Source: Stramenopiles sp. TOSAG23-3 (lineage: Eukaryota; Sar). Taken from it: a stretch of DNA of 34,480 bases. A program made the position numbers and the translations under genes. Below the pieces are notes generated by a model, which had not been told where the DNA came from, made no database searches, and worked only from the letters and a program-made list of their open reading frames with translations. Below are positions 23,920 through 33,339 of this stretch, one piece after another (positions within the stretch are counted from its first letter, which is position 1; each line of letters begins with the position of its first letter). The DNA lies in NCBI GenBank assembly GCA_900128585.1, contig LT642203.1, forward strand, positions 1 to 34,480, read 5' to 3'.

Positions 23920-26760
23920 CTAAAAACTGAACGGGGTAAACTTTCGAAGCCGATCGGCTTTGATGTTCTGTGAAATCGCTTGCCTCGCTTCTTTCTTATC
24001 TCCCGATTTGTACAGCTTTTTCGCAAGCTCTTCTTGTCGCTTCTTTCTTTTGTGGGCCTTCGTCTTCGTCCTCCAGCTTTTTAACCTCGCTTGGACGGCG
24101 TCCACCTTCTCTTTTTTCTCCAGACGAACTTCAAACGCGTTCATTTCATTAAAGTATGCAGACGCCGAGGTGCTCAAACTGACGACCCCGCTTACTTTCA
24201 CTTCCGGTTGCTTGGTCTCGGTCAATTGTCTATAGTTTCCAGTGGCGCTGACTAAATGTCTCTTTGCAATGCTAGACATTGGCCTGGCCCGCTTGATTAT
24301 ATCATCCGCGGTGTCAGAGTTGTAACGTCCCATGACACTTTGGGCCCTTCTTGCTTTCGGACTCCCGCCCATGCCAGAACCGTCGTCTCTGTTTCTGAAA
24401 CCGTTGACCGTCTGCGGCCTCTGGGCAGTTCGCTTTCCTTTCAGCCCCCCCTCGGCTGTGGGCTTCCCCCCCCGGGCAGTCGCAGGGCGACGGGGACTGA
24501 GCGGAACGGTCTGTAAATGCCCCCTTTGCACGCGTTTACCGCGGTGTGCTGCGCTTTCTTCAGTTTTTGCGTGCTGTATTTCTCGGACGTATTTGTACCC
24601 TGGGCGATTGTCCGACGTCAGGCGTTTACTGGCTTCCTTGACGACACGGCCTTGCTTGGTGGCAACGATGCCAGTTGGTGCCGTGGACGGCCGGATTTTT
24701 CTCGTGTAGATTTCCGTCTGCCCTAATGCTGTTGTACAGCGCACCTCTCGGGCCTGGGTCAAAAACTTTTGCTTCAGGCGTCGGCGATCTGACACCGCCG
24801 TGCGGGCACGTTCAACGGCCACTTGGGTCGCAAACTTGTGGCGAAAGGCCATGTTGTTCAGGTCTTGAAGGGGCACATTTTCTTCCCTTTCCTTTGCCGA
24901 TTTAAGCAATTGGCGTTTTCTGTCCCGCCCATTTTTTGGGTTTTTCAGCATGTGTTGCTCTACCGTGTAAGCGTTGTGAGCCTTGTGTTCGTGAACGTGG
25001 ACGACTTGCGCTCGTTTCAATATTCCCTCGGCCGTATGGGCAACTTTTACAGGCTTCTCTCTCCATGAGTCTGGTATTTTGACCTTCCTCATCAAGTACG
25101 CTTTCTTCAAGATTTCCTTGTCTACAACATGGTTTTTTACACACTCTCGCAGAGACATTGGGCGATTTCGCTTGGCTTGATGTTTGTGATGATGGTGATG
25201 GTGGTGACCCTCGGCAGCGTCCGGCAGGGGTTTCTCCTCGTGAGTGTCCTCCCCATGATCATGATTGTGGTGTTCCGAGTGGTCTTTGTGATGCTTTGGG
25301 TGTTTCACTCCGTACCCATGTGTGTGGTAGATATCCCCGTGCGTGCGATGCTTTGTTAAGGCAATGTGGGGATCCCAGCTGGGATGAGGGGCAGAGCGCG
25401 GCGAGTCCATGTGCGTCCCCGCTTCTGGCGCTTCTCTCGCACCCGTCACCAGCGGGATTTCATTAAGCTCCATGTGCAGGAATGCCCGTGCACCTTTTGT
25501 TCGAGGGGACCTGGGGTGGCGCAAAACTTTCCCCCCTGCTAAAAACGGGGTATTGTGGTGCGCTCTGCGAAGCTCCCTTCTTTGAAGCGATGCCCACGAC
25601 GATTCGCTGTTCGTCGACTCTGTTTTGGTCCCAGTCCATGAGCTTTTGCTGCTCTGGTCGTCCCCTCTAGCCTCGGCCTCAGTCTCGCTTTCTTCAGCGT
25701 CTTGCGCTTCTTCTTGCGAGCCCCCGTTCAGCTTGGACAGCCGCTTCTCCTCTTTGACCGCTCTGATCAAACCTGACGATGGTGCAACTTTAAACGGCAA
25801 CACCCCAATTTTTTGCACGTACCGCATCAAATTGAAAATTTTTATCGCTTGCTGCTCGTCCCATGCATTGAATTGACGCTTGAAGTGCACCATTTTTTTG
25901 TTCAACAGTCTCGCCTGAAGGTGCAATTTTCGGGCTCTAGTTTGCCCGCTTTGCATCGTGCATATCCTGTGCACGAGATCAAATTTTGCGGTTATATCTA
26001 GGGCTCGCGTTCGAAGGTCATTGTGGTGCGCCCCAATTCCACAAGCCTTCATCTCGTCTGGTCGGTCCCGGATGAGAAAGCAAAGGAGCAACAGTTCGCC
26101 TATTTCTTCAAGGTGGGACAGGATTTCGACCATCCTGTGGGATGCATGGGAATGCTCCACTTCACTATTGTATACGGCAACGCACGACATAAACGACTTT
26201 GCCATGTGCACTACTGACTTCCTCACAACCCAACAAGCCCATTCTTTAAAATTTTTACCGTGAGCATACATTTTTCTCTCCTCGTTGAACATTCGCTCCG
26301 AGGTTTGGATCATTGAAATCTCACGGTGATCTTTTGAAACCTTTGACATTTTCTGTAGTACTTTTGTCGATTCGGCCCGCCCCTTGACCGAGTACTGGGT
26401 GTTGCGTCTATGGCCTTCATCTATTTGTTCTAATTGCTTTATCTTGGTGTCGTGCTGTCTGAACACATTGAACTTTTTGTCGTAATTAAGCCCATCAGTC
26501 TCTCTCGCACCGGAACACTCGCTCCCTTGACTGTCCCTGGAATCTTCTTGGTGGATCGATAAATTGTGCTCGTTCAACACATGCCCACTCCCACCGTCCA
26601 TGATGAAAAATACCTTTTGGGCACCTTTTAACAAAACGGGAACTTCTGACGGGAGGCAATGTATACTACAACTTAAAAAATCTTTTACCGTTTCGATCAA
26701 AAGTAGAAACAATCGAACACGCGAAGGAACATTTATGTCTTTGGTGTCCGCATTTTTCAT
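23920..26760 (-). CDS. Large basic, His-rich protein of unknown function
   Basis: A 946-residue protein, not recognised. It starts at ATG MKNADTKD; a later ATG (residue 54, MDGGSG) is an alternative because the first 53 codons are more AT-rich. Residues about 100-330 are helical and mixed (a possible folded domain, with KEWACWVVRKSVVHMAKSFM and LSHLEEIGELLLLCFLI). Residues about 330-400 are acidic and Ser-rich. A His-rich zone at about 462-527 contains a seven-His run (about 516) and HHNHDHGEDTH. The C-terminal half is strongly basic with recurring short motifs RPSTAP, RPATA, RPQT, RAQSV and RPMSS. It ends in a Lys/Arg-rich coiled helix (KAHKRKKRQEEL). Repeated RPxS/T motifs and basic helices are common in microtubule- and cilium-associated proteins, so a cytoskeletal role is possible but only inferred. 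The His zone might bind metal. Confidence 0.8.
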   Translation of the reverse strand: MKNADTKDINVPSRVRLFLLLIETVKDFLSCSIHCLPSEVPVLLKGAQKVFFIMDGGSGHVLNEHNLSIHQEDSRDSQGSECSGARETDGLNYDKKFNVFRQHDTKIKQLEQIDEGHRRNTQYSVKGRAESTKVLQKMSKVSKDHREISMIQTSERMFNEERKMYAHGKNFKEWACWVVRKSVVHMAKSFMSCVAVYNSEVEHSHASHRMVEILSHLEEIGELLLLCFLIRDRPDEMKACGIGAHHNDLRTRALDITAKFDLVHRICTMQSGQTRARKLHLQARLLNKKMVHFKRQFNAWDEQQAIKIFNLMRYVQKIGVLPFKVAPSSGLIRAVKEEKRLSKLNGGSQEEAQDAEESETEAEARGDDQSSKSSWTGTKTESTNSESSWASLQRRELRRAHHNTPFLAGGKVLRHPRSPRTKGARAFLHMELNEIPLVTGAREAPEAGTHMDSPRSAPHPSWDPHIALTKHRTHGDIYHTHGYGVKHPKHHKDHSEHHNHDHGEDTHEEKPLPDAAEGHHHHHHHKHQAKRNRPMSLRECVKNHVVDKEILKKAYLMRKVKIPDSWREKPVKVAHTAEGILKRAQVVHVHEHKAHNAYTVEQHMLKNPKNGRDRKRQLLKSAKEREENVPLQDLNNMAFRHKFATQVAVERARTAVSDRRRLKQKFLTQAREVRCTTALGQTEIYTRKIRPSTAPTGIVATKQGRVVKEASKRLTSDNRPGYKYVREIQHAKTEESAAHRGKRVQRGHLQTVPLSPRRPATARGGKPTAEGGLKGKRTAQRPQTVNGFRNRDDGSGMGGSPKARRAQSVMGRYNSDTADDIIKRARPMSSIAKRHLVSATGNYRQLTETKQPEVKVSGVVSLSTSASAYFNEMNAFEVRLEKKEKVDAVQARLKSWRTKTKAHKRKKRQEELAKKLYKSGDKKEARQAISQNIKADRLRKFTPFSF
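25175..25375 (-). repeat. His-codon-rich low-complexity segment
   Basis: ATG/GTG-rich + strand sequence (antisense CAC/CAT codons) encodes clustered histidines, including a run of seven. It belongs to the large basic protein. Confidence 0.75.
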
Positions 26761-27152
26761 ATATATATAATTATTTCATTATCACACAAATATATTATAT
26801 TATTATAAAAAAAAAAGAAAAAAAGTGGTGGTGCCATTACACTACCTACATTATTCATATTTTGATGATATGATGACGATAGATGAAGAAGAGACCGTTG
26901 TTATGAAGAATGAATTTTAAACAAATAACTACTCACCGGAGGAGTAACGTATTTTTCATATTTTCATATTTTATCGGTAAAACGCCTATTAGAGTTATAA
27001 TTAGGGTCTTCTGTCTTTTAATTATGTGTTGTATTTTTGGCTACACTATTAAATAAAATTATAATATGCGGGTGTTTCATTTTCATGCCCTACGTAGACA
27101 CTGGGGGTACAAATGCATTTTAATTTTTTAAAAACTGATAAGACGAATCCCT
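26761..27152. other. AT-rich spacer between the basic protein gene and glucocerebrosidase
   Basis: A TATATATAA stretch directly upstream of the basic protein ATG (26760-26771), an A run (about 26810-26823) and otherwise unstructured AT-rich sequence. It contains the promoter of the former and the 3' UTR of the latter. No gene is seen. Confidence 0.5.
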
Positions 27153-28637
27153 TCAATAGGTGAACGTTGCAATAGAATGTGGGGGAAGGACCGTGCTTGT
27201 TTTCCCTAATTCTGAATCCCTCAGGGTCAGTTCAGCGGGACCGTCCCATTGGTTCATAGCAACCACTGCAATCTTTCCCTCTGGGGTTTTGAATGCTGTT
27301 GACAAGACGGCAGAATTACTGTTGCCGAGCCCTACCCGCACCGACCCTGCAGGCACGAACTTGCTGACGTGACCCATGTAATAATAAAATACTTGCGGAT
27401 ACAATTTTCCGTCTTGAAAGATAACCATGGAATCTGACCCGCACTTGATGAGCTTCTCGCATAGGCCGCCGGTTGGGTCCGCGTGGGATGGGGCGCCGTA
27501 CTTGTCCAGTAGCAGGTTCCAGTCGATGAAGCCGGTGGACCAGTTGTTCAAGTCTCCGATGATTTCCCTTCCATAATGTTCTCCCTTGTGCCATTCTGGT
27601 TTATCATAGGTTCCAGTGTTTTGCTTTGCCACTGTCGATTCAGTAGACAGCAATTTGTGCTGAGGAAATTGGGAATGCACTTTGGCCAGGTTCTCAAAGA
27701 AAGGGCCCGTGTACCAATGAAATGCTGTGCCCCAAACGTACTGTGCAGTTTCGGGATCTGAAAGAATTTCATTTGCCCATTCTACAATATGATCTTTGTT
27801 GTGATCATAGATCAATATGTTAACGTCTGGGTGTTTCGATTTCATCACTGGGCCAAGGTAGCTTTTCAGGAACGATTTTTCCGTCTGCGGTGTGTAGTGC
27901 ATCCCTTCGTACACGATATTTCCAGTCATAGCCTCTGGTTCATTTTGAATTGTTATCCCCCAAACATCAACGCCATGGGATTTGTACCCATCGATGTATT
28001 TTGCAAAGTAGTTTGCCCACGCAGTCTTGATGGCAGCATCATCTTTAAGGACACAGGTCCAGGGCCCCAGGTCGCAATTCATGTGGTTGTTTTTCTTCAT
28101 CCACGCGGGCGCACTCCACGGGGAAGCAACAAACTTCATTGTTCTGTTCGCCTTCTTCATCGCCCTCAGAATGAACGGGATAATCTTCGCTTCGTCGTGC
28201 GAGATATTGAAATGCGTAAGGTTCACGTCCCCCTTTTCGTCGTCATAATTGTAGTACTCCATCGAAAAGTCGCAGCTGCCAATTGTCAAGCGCCCCATGT
28301 TGTACCGAAGGCCCGCTTCGCCAAAATACATATCGAGCAGCTGTTCCTGAAGGTCCGGGGTCAACGTGGAGAACACGTGCGAAGCGCTGTCGGTGAACGC
28401 ACCCCCAAACCCTTCAATTTCCTGAAACGTTTCGGATCGATTCACACTCAACATCGACTTGTTTTCAGAATTTTCCGCTTCACCTTCCACACGGGACTTG
28501 GCAAAATGAAGCGGGGGTTGTGGGGTAAGGAGATTGGAAGTACCTTCCGCCGTTAGAACAAAGTTGACATTCGTGGACGCCGCCACGGTCCACAGGCAAA
28601 GCGCAGCAATTGCTGCGGCAGTGGCTTGTTTCAACAT
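27153..28637 (-). CDS. Glucosylceramidase (acid beta-glucosidase, GH30)
   Basis: A 494-residue secreted/lysosomal enzyme that cleaves glucose from glucosylceramide. The frame opens earlier with TTG, but ATG at 28637 gives a good signal peptide (MLKQATAAAIAALCLWTVAAS). Seen: EIEGFGGAFTDSAS near the N-terminus, NMGRLTIGSCDFS, and FVASPWSAPAWMK. The acid/base Glu is in TIQNEPEA (Glu233), then GTAFHWYTG, and the nucleophile is in LLSTES (Glu333). The C-terminal beta-sandwich closes the protein (VVAMNQWDGPAELTL to SIATFTY). This is the order and length of human GBA1 and its GH30 relatives. Several N-x-S/T sites (NRS, NLT, NIS, NRT) predict glycosylation. Both catalytic residues are intact, so it should be active. 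Confidence 0.95.
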   Translation of the reverse strand: MLKQATAAAIAALCLWTVAASTNVNFVLTAEGTSNLLTPQPPLHFAKSRVEGEAENSENKSMLSVNRSETFQEIEGFGGAFTDSASHVFSTLTPDLQEQLLDMYFGEAGLRYNMGRLTIGSCDFSMEYYNYDDEKGDVNLTHFNISHDEAKIIPFILRAMKKANRTMKFVASPWSAPAWMKKNNHMNCDLGPWTCVLKDDAAIKTAWANYFAKYIDGYKSHGVDVWGITIQNEPEAMTGNIVYEGMHYTPQTEKSFLKSYLGPVMKSKHPDVNILIYDHNKDHIVEWANEILSDPETAQYVWGTAFHWYTGPFFENLAKVHSQFPQHKLLSTESTVAKQNTGTYDKPEWHKGEHYGREIIGDLNNWSTGFIDWNLLLDKYGAPSHADPTGGLCEKLIKCGSDSMVIFQDGKLYPQVFYYYMGHVSKFVPAGSVRVGLGNSNSAVLSTAFKTPEGKIAVVAMNQWDGPAELTLRDSELGKTSTVLPPHSIATFTY

Positions 28638-29416
28638 GATAACACCTTTAGTTATAAGACACAACGGAAATAGAAGGACATAATTTGCAATGAAATCCAA
28701 CAGGATACATTTCCCAAATCAACAGAACAAAACAAAACAAAATTTTCTTTTCTCAACACTAAAACAACCACAAATCGTTTTGATAATAAAATGGAGTCAG
28801 ATTATTCTCTCTATTATTTTGTGTGTTTTTTGATTTGGATTCTTCTTCTTCTGCTGCTGCTGCTGCTGCTTCTCCTCTTTTTTTTTCTTTTTCTTTATTA
28901 AAATTTTATTATTAATAATAAAATCTTCTCCTTCCTTAATATTAATACATAATAATAATAACCTCTTATTTATATTATAATTCTCATTCATGTTATACCC
29001 TCCTATTTAATATATGACTTTACACCTTAAATACCAACCAGTACTACCAGGTAAATGAAACCGGTATAATAATTGGACACCACAGTTTCATAGTGTGCCT
29101 TCACTTATAAATGTGACCAACGGAAAATTCTGAAATAAAATAGAAAAAAACTATCATAATAATATGATGATGAATGAAATATAGAAACATCATAATATGC
29201 TGCTTTATTTTTATATTTATATTATCACATGATCATATATTTTAAATTATCTCATAACAAAGTACTTGGCCATACATAGATTAATTGCACCAAAGAAGAA
29301 GACGGAAAAAAAAAAGAAGAAAGGAATGTAGACGAGCCTGTTCAGATTTGTTCACGAATAGAGTAGTTTCCCCCGCAAGGCAGGATTGTTAAAGTCAATA
29401 GAGAGGGACCAGGCCG
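28638..29416. other. Divergent spacer between glucocerebrosidase and the ion channel
   Basis: AT-rich. It contains a TTC run followed by six CTG units (28840-28870), T/A runs, ATT/AAT repeats (28905-28960), and a TACCAGGTA motif (29045-29053) close to a CCGGTATAATAAT. No gene is supported. Confidence 0.55.
28851..28870. repeat. (CTG)6 microsatellite
   Basis: Six CTG units plus CT, directly after four TTC units. Non-coding. Confidence 0.9.
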
Positions 29417-31126
29417 ATGCCTCGCAGCACGGCGGCCGCGCATATTGCAGCAGCGAAGGGTGAAGCCTGGAATGCAGCAAGTGACCATGGTGATAGCGGC
29501 CGGCCGAGGAGGTGGAGCACGGAAGAAAAAATAGAAAAGGTAGACCTGCTGGTGACGAAAATTGGAATTGCTTACCCGTGTCATGACTGGGTTTTGAAGA
29601 GGGCGATTCTGTTGAATGAGTCCAAAGAATTCAAAAAATTTGTCACCTCGGCCATTTTTGTAGCTGCCTTATTAGTAGCGGTACAAACGTACAATATAGA
29701 GAGCCATGGGGTGAAAGCGTTTTTAAACGCGATGGACTTTCTGGTGTTGGTTGTATTCATATTTGAGGTGGCGATCAAGCTAGCAGCAGAGGGAAAAACG
29801 CCATGGCAGTTCTTCGAAGACAGGTGGAACGTATTTGACTTTTTTGTCGTTGCAATGTCGTTCGTCCCGTTGCCTGGAGACAGCGGCGCTACCGTCACGG
29901 CCTTTCGCATATTGAGGTTGCTACGGGTGCTGAAGCTCGTCAAATCCTTGCCAAAGCTTCAAGTGCTGACGTACGGCCTTATTGCATCGTTAAGTTCCGT
30001 CGGCTACGTGTCGATGCTCCTCGTCGTGACGTTCTACTTTTACTCCTGTGCAGGGGTCATATTTTTCGGCAGGAATGACCCCGTGTACATGGGCTCTGTT
30101 GCCACCGTGATGCTGACCCTTTTTCGTTGCTCAACCCTGGAGGATTGGACGGACGTTATGTACACCTCCATGTACGGGTGCGAGAACTACGGGTACGACG
30201 GCATGGAGCATTTATGCGTTCACTCAGAGGCAAAGTATCTCACCAGCATTTTTTTCCACTGTAGCTTTGTGCTGATATCTTCCTTGCTGCTCATGAATTT
30301 GTTCATTGGCGTAGTGGCTACGTCAGTGCAGGAAGCTAAACAGAGGATAGTCGATCAACACATGCGGGACGCGATCAACAAGACAAAACACGAAAAGACT
30401 GAGAACGAACGCTACGCAGAAATGTGCGATATTTTGAGGAAAGCCGCAAAAGAATTAGAAGAGTTTGCTGCAACCGAGCTGAGAAAGTCAGACCCAAAGC
30501 TCGTAAGGACCATGTCGGCGCTGTTTGGCAGCAAAGGGCTATTAGGTAGTCCAATCGAGGAAATGGCCCTGGAATCAGAACCCCGACAAGCACAAGACGA
30601 AGCGACGACAGCGCCCAGCAATTATCTGGTGGCAGCAGAGAAGCCAGACGGCCATGATGGTACGAAGCAGGGCCAACAGGTGGCGGACTTGAAAGACGGA
30701 AGAGTAGAAAATCCAGGAGGTGGCAAAACAAACAACACCCGAGCTTCTGGGAAGAAAAAAGCGTTCGATCTGGCGGAGGCAATCCAGGGAAAGGAGTCTG
30801 AGCGAGTGGGCGCTTTAGAAAGAGAACTGGCCACTGCACGGCGTGAAATCGACAAGCTGCACCAAGAACTGGCTCGTCTGAGTCCATCGCCCAAGAAAAC
30901 TCCTCATGAAGGGGGTAATGACACGCACGACGATGTTGAGCAAGCTATTAAGGATGGATTTGTGTCTCCAATGGCAAGCCCCGCTGAAAAACAGGAAAAG
31001 CCCAGGAGTGGTAGCATCGCAGGGAAGGACTCGCGCGCGGGAAAGTACGTTGTGGAGCAACGTCTTAAATTTGCAGAAATTGAAGGGGACCCAGCCGAGG
31101 ACGAGTCAATATTGTTTTTGGATTAA
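29417..31126 (+). CDS. Single-domain voltage-gated cation channel (EukCat/BacNaV-like)
   Basis: A 569-residue membrane protein with one six-helix channel repeat, so four copies should assemble. Seen: S1 (about 76-93), S2 (105-124), and S3 with RWNVFDFFVV (137-153). The S4 sensor FRILRLLRVLKLVK (about 164-177) has five positive residues spaced every three. S5 is at about 197-220. A pore loop carries the filter TLEDWTD (Thr240 to Asp246), and S6 (278-305) ends in LLLMNLFIGVVATSVQ. The C-terminus is long and cytosolic, with acidic and Pro/Lys-rich parts and a coiled coil (about 470-505, RVGALERELATARREIDKL). Single-domain channels of this type are known from diatoms and other protists and conduct Na+ and/or Ca2+. 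Filter acidity suggests Ca2+ permeability (inference). The ATG start is supported by the Ala-rich then charged N-terminus before S1. Confidence 0.92.
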   Translation: MPRSTAAAHIAAAKGEAWNAASDHGDSGRPRRWSTEEKIEKVDLLVTKIGIAYPCHDWVLKRAILLNESKEFKKFVTSAIFVAALLVAVQTYNIESHGVKAFLNAMDFLVLVVFIFEVAIKLAAEGKTPWQFFEDRWNVFDFFVVAMSFVPLPGDSGATVTAFRILRLLRVLKLVKSLPKLQVLTYGLIASLSSVGYVSMLLVVTFYFYSCAGVIFFGRNDPVYMGSVATVMLTLFRCSTLEDWTDVMYTSMYGCENYGYDGMEHLCVHSEAKYLTSIFFHCSFVLISSLLLMNLFIGVVATSVQEAKQRIVDQHMRDAINKTKHEKTENERYAEMCDILRKAAKELEEFAATELRKSDPKLVRTMSALFGSKGLLGSPIEEMALESEPRQAQDEATTAPSNYLVAAEKPDGHDGTKQGQQVADLKDGRVENPGGGKTNNTRASGKKKAFDLAEAIQGKESERVGALERELATARREIDKLHQELARLSPSPKKTPHEGGNDTHDDVEQAIKDGFVSPMASPAEKQEKPRSGSIAGKDSRAGKYVVEQRLKFAEIEGDPAEDESILFLD

Positions 31127-31538
31127 AAAATGGACCCCTGTAATTCAGTTTATCTAAGCCCTTATTTTATGCGTGTTAGTAATTATTTTCCATGCGATGC
31201 AATGTGATGTTTTCCTAGCCTTAATATTTCTTTCCTTCCGAATTAAAAATTAAAAGTTATCATAATCTAAAATCAGCAGCGAGCTTATGGCGTTAACGTG
31301 TTTTCACTCACCGATTCGGATCGGGCATGGAGTACACACATGAAAATGATAGTCAAGACTAAAAGTGACAAGGAGGGTCTATATTGAATACTAAAATCAC
31401 AACAGTAGAGATCAGTTCGCAGTACATTTAATTTTAATTACACTCTTAAATAACAGCGAATTAAAACAAACATTTTATAGGAACTCTCACTTAAAAATCC
31501 AACTTTTGTCAATATCCTTTGGTAAATTACTTCATCTT
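31127..31538. other. Convergent 3' gap between the channel and GST-MAPR genes
   Basis: Holds the left copy of the 79-bp inverted repeat (31376-31454). The preceding 31260-31375 is of intermediate GC with an ACCGATTCGGATCGGG partial palindrome. No gene is supported. Confidence 0.6.
31376..31454 (+). repeat. Left copy of a 79-bp perfect inverted repeat
   Basis: Base-by-base identical to the reverse complement of 34402-34480. It lies about 85 bases after the stop of the GST-MAPR gene, in the same orientation relative to that gene as the right copy has to the gene it follows. The match may continue beyond the window edge. Confidence 0.95.
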
Positions 31539-32567
31539 TTAATTCTTTAAGACGCCAACACGCGGGTACTTTTCGGTAAACTTTTTGAACCAGTCGTCCA
31601 ACGTAGACAACTGGTTCTCGTTTAGGTCGTCTGTTGCCCCGTTCAAATCGGAGGGATCTAGAGACATTTTTGCAAGCGACCTCGACGCGTCGTGCCCTGT
31701 AAAGAGGTGGTAGCTATTTCCTGCTTTGTACATTTCATTAGCGGAGACATCAAAGACCACCCCCTTCGCGCATAAATAAGCAGGCTTGCCATTTTCTTCC
31801 CCACGGTATTGCAAGAGCTCTTCCGTCGTAAAGCTCGCGCCCTCCGCTGCCTCTTTCGTACTCGTCGATCCTTTTTGGTACCACGCTTTCACGGCCGGCA
31901 GCGACATCATAAACTTGATGTATTCAGACATTTCGGTGTAACTGTCGAGGCAGGTTACGGGAACGTGATCCACGTGCCCCCTTTGAAAATTGCGCAATGT
32001 AGGCAGCAGGCGACAGTCCGCAATAGTAGGCTTGTCGCCACAGATAAAAGGCCCCCCCGACTTCTTCAACTCCTTGGTCAAGTGCCCCACAATCCGCTTC
32101 AGGTCGTCCCTAAGGAACTGTTCACGGAGCATCTTGATCCGGGCTTTCCCAGCGTCAGTGCTACTGGCAAGTTTGTCATAGCCATATTTGTATGGCTTCA
32201 TGCTAATGTATAGCGGGGGGGCCCATGCCTTGTCAAGGTCGTCGAGAATCCCCATGACGGTATCAATTTTTAACTGCTTTTCAATATCGTCCAGGGGGTA
32301 CAACGGGGGCGTCGCCCGTCTACCCAAGTATTTCAGTATGGCCTCGCTTTGCGTGACCACTGTGTCATCCTCCTTGACCATAATGGGCAGCGTGCCGTGT
32401 GGTGTAAGCGGCTTGAGCTCACTCCATTGCGGCCCTGGCTTTACTCGGTTGTCTTCAAAGGGTATGTCTCCTATTACGCAGCACAAACGCAACTTTTCGC
32501 CAGGTGCTGCTGAAAAGTCGAAATAGGTTATGGTTGGTTTGGTTTTGTTAGACGCTAAGCTCGCCAT
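31539..32567 (-). CDS. Glutathione S-transferase fused to a MAPR/cytochrome b5-like haem domain
   Basis: A 342-residue soluble protein. Residues about 13-92 form a thioredoxin-like GST N-domain (TITYFDFSAAPGEKLRL, HGTLPIMV with the cis-Pro, and VVTQSEAILKYLG with the QSEAI glutathione-binding turn). Residues about 100-235 fit a GST C-domain (GGPFICGDKPTIADCRLLP). Residues about 247-342 are a membrane-associated progesterone receptor (MAPR) type cytochrome b5-like domain: FTTEELLQYRG, PAYLCAKGVVFDVS, Y-x-L-F-x-G-x-DASRSLAKMS, DDLNENQLSTLDDWF and the KYPRVGVL ending, all matching PGRMC/neudesin in order. No membrane helix is present, unlike PGRMC. Expected chemistry: glutathione conjugation or peroxide reduction plus haem or sterol binding. 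How the two halves work together is unknown. The start ATG (MASLASNK) leads directly into the GST fold. Confidence 0.92.
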   Translation of the reverse strand: MASLASNKTKPTITYFDFSAAPGEKLRLCCVIGDIPFEDNRVKPGPQWSELKPLTPHGTLPIMVKEDDTVVTQSEAILKYLGRRATPPLYPLDDIEKQLKIDTVMGILDDLDKAWAPPLYISMKPYKYGYDKLASSTDAGKARIKMLREQFLRDDLKRIVGHLTKELKKSGGPFICGDKPTIADCRLLPTLRNFQRGHVDHVPVTCLDSYTEMSEYIKFMMSLPAVKAWYQKGSTSTKEAAEGASFTTEELLQYRGEENGKPAYLCAKGVVFDVSANEMYKAGNSYHLFTGHDASRSLAKMSLDPSDLNGATDDLNENQLSTLDDWFKKFTEKYPRVGVLKN

Positions 32568-32962
32568 CGTGAAACTGCACGCTTGGATACACTAGGCAAT
32601 GTGCAGGACGGTGACTTCTGGTACTGTTTCTATCACTTTTTATGTTGAAGAGAGAGTCAGTTACCCACAGTTACAAAGAACAATATTTTTAATAAAATTG
32701 TGTCGGCAAACTGTTCATCTGTACATATACGTACGTACATAGAATGTATAGTATAGATTTATCGATTGTCTGGAACGAAGCATCAAGACAATATAAAAAT
32801 TAATTTATTATAAATATATTAGTCTACCGGTATCTATCTCTATATTATATTATTGTTTTGCCTGTGGTGCGTGGGTGGTGGTTATTCTATCATAATATAT
32901 ATAATAAAATTCTTCTTCTTCTTTCTTCTCTTCTCCTCTCCTCCTCTCCCCTCATGATGCCG

Positions 32963-32979
32963 TCGGCCCGCTGGGCCGA
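32963..32979. repeat. GC-rich perfect hairpin TCGGCCC-gct-GGGCCGA
   Basis: A 7-bp perfect stem with a 3-nt loop, isolated in AT-rich spacer. It lies just after ATGATG and just before CAGGTAATA, which resembles a splice donor. Confidence 0.6.
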
Positions 32980-33339
32980 TTTACAGGTAATAATGAGGGA
33001 AAATATTAAAATAAGATTAGCATTGAAACGTAAAAATCAAATTTTCTGTCATCCTCCTCTTTTTTTTTTAAAGAAAAAAGATCTGTTCTTCTCTTATTAA
33101 AAATAGTATACCTGGTAGACTCATAATAACGATTATAGTTGGTTTAATAATGTATTTTCCCCATCCCAACACCACCACCTTAATGCAGCTGCTTGAAATG
33201 ACCGAATTCTACTTATTAATTTATCGAAGCGGGTGATGATGGTAATTAAGGAAAAAAGAAAAGATATTTTTATTATAATCTTGTTTTTTTCCCTCTTCTT
33301 CTCTCTTGTATCCATTCGGTCGTTCGGTTCCTGGTATAA

